Assembly: GCA_963695075.1 (NCBI GenBank)
Contig: CAVOFR010000008.1
Location: forward strand, 124,001-188,000
Origin: CAWCAL01 sp963695075
GTDB lineage: Bacteria > Actinomycetota > Acidimicrobiia > Acidimicrobiales > CAWCAL01
DNA length: 64,000 bases
Direction of reading: 5' to 3'
Both the position numbers and the translations under genes were made by a program. Under the pieces are notes generated by a model, which saw only the letters and a program-made list of their open reading frames with translations, made no database searches and had not been told where the DNA came from. Positions 56,715 through 64,000 of this stretch are shown piece after piece. How positions within the stretch are numbered: the first letter of the stretch is position 1; each line of letters starts with the position of its first letter.

Positions 56715-57871
56715 GCGCCGCGGACAGCACGCTCGGTGAGCCGGCGTCTCGGGTACCGCCCGAGGTGGTGACCGGAAGGGCGCGCGTCGACCGTGACAGC
56801 GCTGGGCTGATCCGTCGCCTCCACCATGGCGAGATCGCGGTCATCGACCATCCCGACCTCGACCGCGAGACGGCCAGGGCCCTGACCCGGCAACGCGTCG
56901 CCGCCGTCGTGAACGCGTCCGGCTCGATCACCGGACGATTCCCCCACGACGGTTCGCTCATGTTGGCCGAACAGGGGATCACGCTGGTCGACGGGGTCGG
57001 CGACGAGATCTTCGGTCGGCTCCAGGACGGCCAGCAGGTTGCCATCGTCGGAAACCACATCCTGGTGGGAGACGAGCGGGTCGCCACCGGCAAGCGCCAG
57101 ACCGCAGCCACGGTCCGGGCCCGGCTCGAGCTGGCCGAGCGGGGGATCGACGACCAGATCGGAGTGTTCGCAGCGGAGGCATTCGAGTATCTCCGCGACA
57201 ATGACATCAACCTGACCCAGTTGCCGGAGATACCCGACCTCGAGCTCTCGTTGCGCGGACGTCAGGTTCTCGTTGTGGCCACCGGTATCGACGACCGCGA
57301 TGACCTGGCCGTGCTGCGCAGCAGCGGCTACATCCAGGAGCAAGGGCCGTACGTCATCGGAGTGGACAGCGGAGCTGACGTCCTCCTGGATCAGGGCATC
57401 ACCCCGGATCTGGTGATCGGCGAGCTGAAGGAGGTGTCGGACCGGGCGCTCCGCTCCGCCGATGTCGTGATCGCGCACACCCACGATGATGACGATCCCG
57501 ATGGCGTCGAGCGGCTGGAGATCTCCGCGGTCGACCATCACAGACTGAACTTCGTGGGCAGCGACGTCGACGCTGCGATGCTCCTCGCCTACGCACGGGG
57601 TGCCGAGTTGATCGTCGCGATCGGGGGTCACTCGACCATGAACCGCTTCCTCGAACAGGACCGTGCCCTCATCGCCTCGGCCATGGTGACCAGGCTCCGG
57701 GTGGCGCACATCCTGGTCGATGCCAGAGGCGTCAGCCGGATCTACCGCCGTGACATCCGCAAACGGGACCTCCTGCTCCTGGTGGGTGCTGCGATCTTCA
57801 CCCTGGTCGTGCTGTTCATCGTGTCCGAACCACTCCGTCTAATCGTGCGAGGATTCAGGCTGACGTTCTGA
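56711..57871 (+). CDS. SteA-like septation protein
   Basis: A 386-residue protein matching the actinobacterial SteA family (cytokinetic ring protein, TPK-like fold). Features are GEIAVIDHPDLDRETARAL, VVNASGSITGRFPHDGSLML (about residues 77-96), GVDSGADVLLDQGITPDLVI and GGHSTMNRFLEQDRALIAS. One membrane helix lies at the C-terminus (LLLLVGAAIFTLVVLFIVS). In corynebacteria SteA works with SteB at the division site; the gene downstream fits SteB. GTGA overlap with recN. Confidence 0.8.
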   Translation: MSAADSTLGEPASRVPPEVVTGRARVDRDSAGLIRRLHHGEIAVIDHPDLDRETARALTRQRVAAVVNASGSITGRFPHDGSLMLAEQGITLVDGVGDEIFGRLQDGQQVAIVGNHILVGDERVATGKRQTAATVRARLELAERGIDDQIGVFAAEAFEYLRDNDINLTQLPEIPDLELSLRGRQVLVVATGIDDRDDLAVLRSSGYIQEQGPYVIGVDSGADVLLDQGITPDLVIGELKEVSDRALRSADVVIAHTHDDDDPDGVERLEISAVDHHRLNFVGSDVDAAMLLAYARGAELIVAIGGHSTMNRFLEQDRALIASAMVTRLRVAHILVDARGVSRIYRRDIRKRDLLLLVGAAIFTLVVLFIVSEPLRLIVRGFRLTF

Positions 57872-59067
57872 TGATCAATCTCCGCTATCACATCGTGAGT
57901 ATCACTGCCGTCTTCCTCGCGCTCGGCATCGGGGTAGCCATGGGCTCGACCCTCATCCAGCGCGCCACCATCGACACTCTCGAGAGTCGCTTGGACGACC
58001 AGACCGCCCGGCTGGAGGAGACCGACGCGGCGATCCTCGAGCTCGAAGCCGAGCTGGCGGCCCGCGACAGAGTCCAGTCCGAATTCGACGACGAAGCGTC
58101 CGAGCAATTGCTCCGGCGCCGTCTGCGCGGCGTGCCCGTGATGGCCTTCGCCGCCGAGGGCGTCGACGATCGTGGACTCGATGGCGTCCGGCGTTCCATC
58201 GTCAACTCGGGGGCGGAGTTCGCGGGTACGTTCCGGACCACCGAGCGGCTGACGCTGGCCACCGACGACGACGTGGCTGACCTGGGAGTCGTGCTGGGCA
58301 TGAGCACGAACGACCCGAACGAGCTCCGCGATGTGCTGGTGCGCCGGTTCGGTGACGCCCTACTCCGCGCCTCGGAGGTTCCCACCGAGGACGACACGAC
58401 AGTCATCACCGTCCCGCCGGTGGAGGGGACGACCACCACCATCGCTCCGGCCCCCACGACGGCGCCGCCGAACACCACTGCACCCGGTGACCCCGCGCCC
58501 CCAACCACAGTCGCAGCTCCGACGACGACGACATCGACGACCACGACGACCACGACGACGATCCCTCAACCCGACGAGGTGGCGGTCGGATTGATCCAGG
58601 GCCTGGTCTTCAACGGGTTCCTCGTGTACGAGCCACCCCCGACCGGGGCTCCCCAGACCTCCCCCGTGCCCATCGATTCGGCTCGCTATGTCTTCGTGTC
58701 GGCGGAAGACCCGGTACCCGCAGACGACGATTTCCTGATGCCCCTCATCATGCGCATCGTCGAACGGGCCGACACGGTCGGCCCGCTGGTTGCCGCGGAC
58801 AACAGCGGACCGACGGCACTGGCTGCGGCCCAGCTCGCCGAGGACGGAGAGGGGAGCGCGGCGGAAGCCGAAACGAAGGACTCGCTGGTGGGCCGGCTTC
58901 GCGCCGACGAATCAGTCGACGGTCGGCTGGCGACCGTCGACACGACGAACACGTTCTCCGGTTGGGCGGCGATCGTCCTGGCCCTCGAGCAGTTGGCCGA
59001 TCTGAAGGTCGGCGACTACGGGATCGCGCCTTCGGCCGAGCGCATCATTCCGGCGCCCGTCGGATAG
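57871..59067 (+). CDS. SteB/MctB-like membrane protein (annotated elsewhere as copper transporter)
   Basis: A 398-residue protein. A membrane helix at residues 5-27 (YHIVSITAVFLALGIGVAMG) is followed by a coiled coil (about 30-75), an alpha/beta domain (PVMAFAAEGVDDRGLDGVRR), a low-complexity Thr/Pro/Ala linker at about 181-235 with long threonine runs, and a second alpha/beta part ending at the C-terminus. This is the layout of mycobacterial MctB and corynebacterial SteB. No obvious copper motif is present, so a divisome role with SteA seems at least as likely. Its ATG shares a base with the steA stop. Confidence 0.77.
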   Translation: MINLRYHIVSITAVFLALGIGVAMGSTLIQRATIDTLESRLDDQTARLEETDAAILELEAELAARDRVQSEFDDEASEQLLRRRLRGVPVMAFAAEGVDDRGLDGVRRSIVNSGAEFAGTFRTTERLTLATDDDVADLGVVLGMSTNDPNELRDVLVRRFGDALLRASEVPTEDDTTVITVPPVEGTTTTIAPAPTTAPPNTTAPGDPAPPTTVAAPTTTTSTTTTTTTTIPQPDEVAVGLIQGLVFNGFLVYEPPPTGAPQTSPVPIDSARYVFVSAEDPVPADDDFLMPLIMRIVERADTVGPLVAADNSGPTALAAAQLAEDGEGSAAEAETKDSLVGRLRADESVDGRLATVDTTNTFSGWAAIVLALEQLADLKVGDYGIAPSAERIIPAPVG

Positions 59068-59124
59068 CCGGCGCGGCCCCATCACAAGATGTCGAGGCCG
59101 AGCGCGCTAGGGTCCGTTCCCGTC

Positions 59125-60780
59125 ATGTCGAAGCACATTTTCGTCACCGGCGGTGTGGCCAGCTCCCTCGGAAAGGGCCTGACAGCGTCATCGCTCGGCC
59201 GACTGCTCAAAGCACGCGGGCTCCGGGTCACGATGCAGAAGTTGGATCCCTACATCAACGTGGATCCCGGCACGATGAATCCCTTCGAACACGGAGAGGT
59301 CTTCGTCACCGATGACGGAGGGGAGACCGACCTCGACCTCGGTCACTACGAGCGGTTCATCGACGAGAACCTGACCCGTAGCAGCAACGCGACCACCGGG
59401 TCGATCTACAGCACGGTGTTGGCCGCTGAACGACGGGGGGAGTATCTGGGCAAGACGGTCCAGGTCATCCCTCACATCACCGACGAGATCAAGCGTCGTA
59501 TCCAGATGCTCGGTAGCGACGACATCGACGTGGTCATCACCGAGGTCGGCGGGACAGTCGGCGACATCGAGATCCTCCCGTTCCTCGAGGCGATCCGGCA
59601 GTTCCGACTCGACGTCGGGCGGGACAACGTCTGCTACGTCCACGTCACGCTCGTCCCCTTCATCGGTCCCAGCGGTGAGCAGAAGACCAAGCCGACCCAG
59701 CACTCCGTGACCGAACTGCGTAGCCGCGGGATCCAGCCCGACGCCATCGTCTGTCGTTCCGAGGCCCCGATCACCGATGATCTGAAGGGCAAGATCTCCC
59801 GGCTCTGTGACGTGCCCCCGGCCGCCGTGGTCAACGCCGCGGATGCCGACAGTCTCTATGAGATCCCCCTGGTCCTCCACGAGGAAGGCCTGGATCAGGT
59901 GGTATGCGACCTCCTCCGATTCGAGGACCTGCCCGTCGATCTCGCCGACTGGCGCCGCCTGGTGGACCGGGTGGCCTCTGCGACCGACCCCGTCCGCATC
60001 GGACTGATCGGCAAGTACGTCAGCCTGCCAGATGCCTATCTCTCGGTGGTCGAGGCTCTCAACCATGCCGGCATCGACCAGCAGGCAGCGGTCGAGCTCG
60101 AGTGGATACAGGCCGAGGATGTCGAGGGTCTACTCACCGAGGGTCGTCTGCACGACCTGGACGGCATCGTCATCCCCGGCGGGTTCGGCGAGCGGGGGAG
60201 TGAGGGCAAGATCGCTGCCGCCGGCTACGCCCGTGAGCACGCCATTCCCTGCCTGGGACTGTGCCTCGGTCTCCAGATGATGGTCGCCGAGTACGCGAGG
60301 AACGTCCTCGGACTGGCCGGGGCCAACTCCAGTGAGTTCGACCCCAGGACACCGCACCCGGTCATCGATCTGATGGAGAGCCAGCGCGACGTCGAGGACA
60401 AGGGTGGGACGATGCGGCTGGGCGCTTACCCGGCCGAACTGCTCCCCGACAGTCAGGTCGCCCGGGCCTACGGCAAGCTGGTGGTCTCGGAACGCCATCG
60501 GCACCGCTATGAGTTCAACCCCAAGTACCGCACGGCATTTGATGACGGTCAGTTCGTGCGGGCCGGGGTGAGCCCCGATGGTCAGCTCCTCGAGTTCATC
60601 GAGCTGCGGGACCACCCCTACTGGATCGCCACCCAGGCCCACCCCGAGTTCAAGAGCCGACCCGATCGGCCGGCACCGCTCTTCCGTGAGTTCCTGGCTG
60701 CAGCGTTGGCTCGGGCCGAAGGTCGTCGACCGCACCTTCCCCTGGACGAGACAGCGCCTTTCACGCCGTTGCACGCGTGA
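59125..60780 (+). CDS. pyrG: CTP synthase
   Basis: A 551-residue amidotransferase making CTP from UTP and glutamine. The N-terminal synthetase domain has FVTGGVASSLGKGLTASSLG (about residues 6-25), KLDPYINVDPGTMNPFEHGE and TDLDLGHYERF. The C-terminal glutaminase domain has GGFGERG, the nucleophile Cys in PCLGLCLGLQMMV (about 376-388) and the His/Glu pair in THPEF-like AHPEFKSRP near the end. ATG 59125 is at the family start. TAGGGT at 59109-59114 is a weak -10 candidate. Confidence 0.96.
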   Translation: MSKHIFVTGGVASSLGKGLTASSLGRLLKARGLRVTMQKLDPYINVDPGTMNPFEHGEVFVTDDGGETDLDLGHYERFIDENLTRSSNATTGSIYSTVLAAERRGEYLGKTVQVIPHITDEIKRRIQMLGSDDIDVVITEVGGTVGDIEILPFLEAIRQFRLDVGRDNVCYVHVTLVPFIGPSGEQKTKPTQHSVTELRSRGIQPDAIVCRSEAPITDDLKGKISRLCDVPPAAVVNAADADSLYEIPLVLHEEGLDQVVCDLLRFEDLPVDLADWRRLVDRVASATDPVRIGLIGKYVSLPDAYLSVVEALNHAGIDQQAAVELEWIQAEDVEGLLTEGRLHDLDGIVIPGGFGERGSEGKIAAAGYAREHAIPCLGLCLGLQMMVAEYARNVLGLAGANSSEFDPRTPHPVIDLMESQRDVEDKGGTMRLGAYPAELLPDSQVARAYGKLVVSERHRHRYEFNPKYRTAFDDGQFVRAGVSPDGQLLEFIELRDHPYWIATQAHPEFKSRPDRPAPLFREFLAAALARAEGRRPHLPLDETAPFTPLHA

Positions 60781-61331
60781 CCGGATTCCGGCTGCTGGGT
60801 GAAACCGAACTGCACCGGGGCCCCGTCGTCTCACTCTCCACGTTGAGGTTGGCGGCGCCCGACGGCACCGAGATCGACCGGCAGGTCGTTCGCCACCCGG
60901 GAGCGGTGGGTGTCGTCCCGCTCTTGGAGGATGCCGCCACCGTCATCCTCGTTCGACAATTCCGGGCCGCACTGAACACGTATGTACTGGAGATCCCGGC
61001 CGGCAAGCTCGACATCGAGCACGAGGACGTCGTCGCCGCCGCCCGGCGCGAGCTGGTGGAAGAGGTCGGTCGGCACGCTGGTCGGCTGGATCAGCTGGCC
61101 GATTTCCTCCCTTCCCCGGGCTTCACCGATGAACGGTGCGTGGTGTTCCTGGGCCGGGATCTGACCGAGGCCGACATCGACAGGCAAGGTCCCGAGGAGG
61201 AGGCGATGACGGTCGAGCAGGTGCGACTGGACGATCTCGATTCGTTGCTCGCATCGGGCGAGCTGCGCGACGCTAAGTCGGTGATCGGCCTCCTGCTCAC
61301 CCGGGAGCGACTACGGACCGGCGGCGGGTGA
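60777..61331 (+). CDS. NUDIX hydrolase, ADP-ribose pyrophosphatase-like
   Basis: A 184-residue protein. The NUDIX box has AGKLDIEHEDVVAAARRELV (about residues 78-97) continuing EEVG, with all catalytic Glu residues, preceded by VLEIP. PSPGFTDERCVVFLGRDL after the box is typical of the ADP-ribose pyrophosphatase subfamily. The family copy between pyrG and xerD is conserved in actinobacteria. GTG start overlaps pyrG; GTGA with xerD. Confidence 0.87.
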   Translation: MTGFRLLGETELHRGPVVSLSTLRLAAPDGTEIDRQVVRHPGAVGVVPLLEDAATVILVRQFRAALNTYVLEIPAGKLDIEHEDVVAAARRELVEEVGRHAGRLDQLADFLPSPGFTDERCVVFLGRDLTEADIDRQGPEEEAMTVEQVRLDDLDSLLASGELRDAKSVIGLLLTRERLRTGGG

Positions 61332-62293
61332 CCGCGGCGATCCGGGTCGAGTTGCCCCTCGAGGCGGAGGAGTTCCTGACCTGGCTGGCGGTCGAGCGGG
61401 GCCGAGCCGTGAACACCCTCGAGGCCTACCGGGCCGATCTCCGGGCCTACTGGTCGTATGCCCGCTACGAACTGGGTCGCCCGACGCTCTCCTCCGTCGG
61501 TCCGAGCGACATCACGGCCTACCTGGCGCACCGCCGGGCTCTCGGACATGCCCGGTCCAGTGTCAACCGGTCGGCGGTCGCGATACGCGGTCTCCACGGA
61601 TTCCTCGTGGCGGAGGGCCTTGCCGCAACCGATCCGGCCGCGGATGTGGCGCGCCCCGGCGTCGCGGCCGGGCTGCCGAAGCCGCTCTCCGAGGCGCAGA
61701 TCGACACCCTGTTGGGCGAGGTCGTCGGCGATGATCCCATGGATCTCCGCGACCGGGCGATCATCGAGGTCCTCTACGGAACCGGAGCGCGCATCTCCGA
61801 GGTCGCAGGCGCCCGATTGAGCGATCTCGACCTCGACGCCCGGCTGTTGCGGCTCCTGGGCAAGGGCAGCAAGGAGCGGATCGTGCCGCTCGGAGGCCCA
61901 GCCATCGATGCGGTCTCGCTCTGGCTCCAGGATGGCCGTCCGGTGTACCGCGAAGTCGGCGGAGCACGCCGAGGTGACGCCGATGCGCTCTTTCTCGGCC
62001 GTCGGGGCGGGCGCATGACCCGGTCGGGGATCTGGAGGCGCATCCGCCTGTACGGCGATCGGGCCGGCCTCGGTGAGGAACTCACCCCGCACGCCCTCCG
62101 CCATTCCTGCGCGACACACATGCTCGACCACGGGGCGGACATCCGAACGGTGCAGGAGCTCCTCGGCCATGCATCGATCTCGACGACCCAGGTCTACACG
62201 ATGGTCTCCACCACCCGGCTCAGGGAGGTCTATGACCTCGCTCATCCCCGGGCCCGGCTCGGCGCCGACCGACCACTGGGTGCCGAGGGGTGA
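61328..62293 (+). CDS. xerD: Tyrosine recombinase XerD
   Basis: A 321-residue site-specific recombinase that resolves chromosome dimers at dif with XerC. The N-terminal SAM-like domain (FLTWLAVERGRAVNTLEAYR) is followed by the catalytic domain with Arg in YGTGARISEVAGARLSDLDL (about residue 154), Lys in GKGSKERIVPLG, HALRHSCATHML, and LLGHASISTTQVYTMV with His and the nucleophile Tyr (about 296). All six catalytic residues are present. Confidence 0.92.
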   Translation: MTAAIRVELPLEAEEFLTWLAVERGRAVNTLEAYRADLRAYWSYARYELGRPTLSSVGPSDITAYLAHRRALGHARSSVNRSAVAIRGLHGFLVAEGLAATDPAADVARPGVAAGLPKPLSEAQIDTLLGEVVGDDPMDLRDRAIIEVLYGTGARISEVAGARLSDLDLDARLLRLLGKGSKERIVPLGGPAIDAVSLWLQDGRPVYREVGGARRGDADALFLGRRGGRMTRSGIWRRIRLYGDRAGLGEELTPHALRHSCATHMLDHGADIRTVQELLGHASISTTQVYTMVSTTRLREVYDLAHPRARLGADRPLGAEG

Positions 62294-62847
62294 ACGTCGG
62301 GAAACGGGGTGGGCTCGCCCACCTCGTGCGAAGGTCGTTCAGCGTTCTGTTCCGCCGGAGGACGCCCCCGGAGGATGCCGTCTGGGCCCGGGGATGGCTC
62401 AGTGAGACCGAACAACACCTGTTCGACCGGTTGCCGTCGAGCGATCGTGCCCACTCGGTCCGGGTCGCCCGCCGGGTGGAGGTCGGGCTCCGGGACGGCG
62501 TGCCGGGACCAGACCCGGAAGTTGTTCCACGGTCGACCGTGTTGGCGGCCGCGCTGCTCCACGACGTCGGCAAGGGTGAGGCTCGGCTCGGGATCTACGG
62601 CCGAGTGGTGGCGACGCTGTGCGGCCTCTTCGCTGACGAGGCCCTCGCTCGGGCCTGGGCCAGCCGGAGCGGAATCACCCGGCGAATCGGTCTGTATCTC
62701 CAGTACACCGAACTCGGCGCAGAGTCGCTCGAATTGGTCGGGAGTGATCCCCTGGTCGTGGCCTGGTCGCGTGAACACCACGACCCGCCTGAGGAATGGA
62801 CCGTGCCGCCGGCGATGGGCGAAGTCCTGGCAGCCGCCGACTACTGA
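62290..62847 (+). CDS. HD-domain protein
   Basis: A 185-residue protein with a metal-dependent phosphohydrolase signature: first His in DRAHSVRVARRVE (about residue 55), HD pair in AAALLHDVGKGEARLG (about 95-96), and EHHDPPEEW near the C-terminus. The basic N-terminus (LAHLVRRSFSVLFRRRTPP) may bind nucleic acid or membrane. The substrate is not known. GTGA overlap with xerD; its last 7 bp overlap the convergent trpS. Confidence 0.75.
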   Translation: MNVGKRGGLAHLVRRSFSVLFRRRTPPEDAVWARGWLSETEQHLFDRLPSSDRAHSVRVARRVEVGLRDGVPGPDPEVVPRSTVLAAALLHDVGKGEARLGIYGRVVATLCGLFADEALARAWASRSGITRRIGLYLQYTELGAESLELVGSDPLVVAWSREHHDPPEEWTVPPAMGEVLAAADY

Positions 62848-63827
62848 CGGAGCGGCAACAAGCCGATGTTGCGGCGAGCGCGCTCGAGGACGGGTCCCGC
62901 GACCGCGGACGCCTTCCGTGCTCCCTCGGCCAGGACCGAGGCGGTCGCAGCGGGATCATCCCGCAGGGCCCTGAATCGCTCCTGGATCGGGGCCAGAAGA
63001 TCGCAGACGGCCTCGGCGGTGTCGGCTTTGAGAGGGCCGTACTGCTCGTAGCGTCCGGCGAGATCGGCAGGATCCTCGCCTGTGGCCGCGGCGAGCATGT
63101 CGAGGAGATTGGCGACGCCGGGTTTCGTCTCGGGCTCGTACCGGACCTCGTGGTCGCTGTCGGTCACCGCTCGCTTGATCCTCTTTCTCACCGCACCGAG
63201 ATCGTCGAGGACCCCGATGGAGCCCTGGGGCGAAGCAGCTGACTTCGACATCTTCGATCGGGGATGCTGGAGATCCATGACCCGTGCGGCCGTTGTGGGT
63301 ACCACCGTCTGCGGGAGGACGAAGGTCTCGCCGTACCGGGCATTGAACCGTTCGGCGATATCGCGCGTCAGCTCGAGGTGCTGTCGTTGATCCTGACCCA
63401 CCGGGACGATCTCGGTGTCGTAGAGCAGGACGTCGGCGGCCTGGAGCGCCGGATAGGTCAACAGCCCACCCGACACGAAGTTGTTCTGCTCGGACTTGTC
63501 CTTGAACTGCGTCATCCGACGGAGCTCCCCGAACGAAGCGGTGCACTCCATCAGCCATGCGCCGAAGGTGTGTTCCGGGACGTGGCTCTGCACGAACAGG
63601 ATGGCCCGGTCGGGATCGACACCGATGGCGAGCAGGAGCTGGGCGGTCAGCAGCGTGGTGTCTCTCAGTTGTTCCGGATCCTGCGGCACCGTCAAGGCGT
63701 GCAGATCCACCACCGAGTAGACGCAGTCATGCCGGTCCTGCATGGAGACCCAGTTGGACAGTGCGCCGAGGAGGTTGCCCAGATGAACGTCACCGGTCGG
63801 CTTGATACCCGAAAAGACACGCGACAT
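62841..63827 (-). CDS. trpS: Tryptophan-tRNA ligase
   Basis: A 328-residue class I synthetase. The HIGH equivalent is GDVHLGNLLGAL (about residues 12-23), substrate-recognition DIVPVGxDQ appears as EIVPVGQDQRQHLELTRD (about 138-155), and KMSKS is exact in HPRSKMSKSAASPQG (about 192-196). The start at 63827 follows a -10-like TAGCCT on the minus strand that is part of a duplicated 35-bp sequence. Confidence 0.95.
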   Translation of the reverse strand: MSRVFSGIKPTGDVHLGNLLGALSNWVSMQDRHDCVYSVVDLHALTVPQDPEQLRDTTLLTAQLLLAIGVDPDRAILFVQSHVPEHTFGAWLMECTASFGELRRMTQFKDKSEQNNFVSGGLLTYPALQAADVLLYDTEIVPVGQDQRQHLELTRDIAERFNARYGETFVLPQTVVPTTAARVMDLQHPRSKMSKSAASPQGSIGVLDDLGAVRKRIKRAVTDSDHEVRYEPETKPGVANLLDMLAAATGEDPADLAGRYEQYGPLKADTAEAVCDLLAPIQERFRALRDDPAATASVLAEGARKASAVAGPVLERARRNIGLLPLRQ

Positions 63828-63828
63828 G

Positions 63829-63898
63829 GAGGGCGAGGCTAGCCCGCCCGACAGGGGAGGGAGGAGGGCGAGGCTAGCTCGCCCGACGGGGTAGGGAG
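63829..63898. repeat. Two-copy 35-bp direct repeat in the trpS-scpA promoter region
   Basis: Copies 63829-63863 and 63864-63898 differ at three bases. Each contains a near-palindrome centred on CTAG (GGCGAG...CTCGCC) and, on the minus strand, TAGCCT, so the trpS -10 candidate is duplicated. Confidence 0.8.
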
Positions 63899-63927
63899 GG
63901 GTGCGCCAACGGCGCCTGCGGGGCCTC

Positions 63928-63933
63928 TATCCT
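63928..63933 (+). promoter_or_regulatory. Candidate -10 element of a leaderless scpA promoter
   Basis: TATCCT lies 7 nt before the GTG start of scpA. Confidence 0.35.
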
Positions 63934-63940
63934 GCTCGCC

Positions 63941-64000
63941 GTGCCGGTCGACGTATCCACCCCTGTCTACGACGGTCCTTTCGACCTGCTCCTGCACCTG
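63941..64000 (+). CDS. scpA: Segregation and condensation protein A, N-terminal fragment
   Basis: Only 20 codons are in the window, from GTG 63941 to the edge. The peptide contains YDGPFDLLLHL, the near-invariant N-terminal motif of ScpA, the kleisin subunit of the SMC-ScpAB complex that compacts chromosomes. Position after xerD agrees with the actinobacterial arrangement. Confidence 0.75.
   Translation, partial: MPVDVSTPVYDGPFDLLLHL

Noticed and set aside
58415..58575. Threonine/proline codon run as a DNA microsatellite or frameshift site
   Set aside because: The frame is continuous through it and the composition fits a protein linker in an MctB/SteB-type protein.

Overview
The window is 64 kb of GC-rich bacterial chromosome made almost wholly of housekeeping genes. 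Gene order points to an actinobacterium: priA-def-fmt-rsmB with the rib operon, infC-rpmI-rplT-spoU, pheST followed by argCJBDFRGH, mpg/tyrS, and tlyA-nadK-recN-steA-steB/mctB-pyrG-nudix-xerD leading towards scpA are all arrangements familiar from mycobacteria and relatives. The 16S sequence and the KorAB, class I aldolase and DUF1015 genes would suit a deep lineage such as Acidimicrobiia, but that placement is my inference and needs a 16S comparison. Many promoters look leaderless (TANNNT 6-8 nt before the start codon). Genes are packed with 4-base NTGA overlaps (ATGA, GTGA, TTGA and apparently CTGA).

Layout. 1-6.7 kb: 3' part of priA, a minus-strand trio (yihY, rsmC-like, trmH-like), then def-fmt-rsmB and a convergent HAD phosphatase. 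6.8-10.7 kb: mogA-like gene and the riboflavin operon ribD-ribE-ribBA-ribH. 10.7-15.6 kb: two lipoprotein hydrolases, hisG, a small cold-shock-like protein, enoyl-CoA hydratase, DUF1844. 15.6-18.0 kb: the infC-rpmI-rplT translation operon with a long leader and an ATA start codon, plus a SpoU methylase. 18.0-21.6 kb: minus-strand cell-wall genes (PGRP-type amidase, transpeptidase PBP). 21.8-33.6 kb: pheS-pheT and the complete arginine operon. 33.6-38.6 kb: DNA glycosylase, NUDIX, DinB-like protein, tyrS, MBOAT acyltransferase. 38.6-44.9 kb: a complete rrn operon (promoter, leader, 16S, ITS without tRNA, 23S, 5S, strong terminator). 45-50.7 kb: TPR protein, OB-fold protein, class I fructose-bisphosphate aldolase, korA (frameshifted) and korB. 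50.7-51 kb: a 94-bp tandem repeat. 51-64 kb: DUF1015, NagD-like phosphatase, phasin-like protein, tlyA, nadK, recN, steA/steB-like pair, pyrG, NUDIX, xerD, HD protein, trpS, and the first codons of scpA.

The most striking element is a 707-bp group I intron inside the 23S gene, directly after the base equivalent to E. coli U1931. A nearly complete catalytic core can be folded by eye (P1 with a U.G splice-site pair, P2, P3, P4, P5, P6, P7, P8 and P9, with a terminal omega-G). A single-motif LAGLIDADG endonuclease is encoded within the P6 loop and overlaps the core at both ends. Other points of interest are non-canonical starts (ATA for infC; CTG for a lipoprotein esterase, a SpoU methylase and tlyA), a -1 frameshift in korA whose shifted frame ends in a GTGA restart junction, a frameshifted Lys-rich phasin tail, several intergenic repeats, and a 12-nt motif shared by the rrn and infC leaders.
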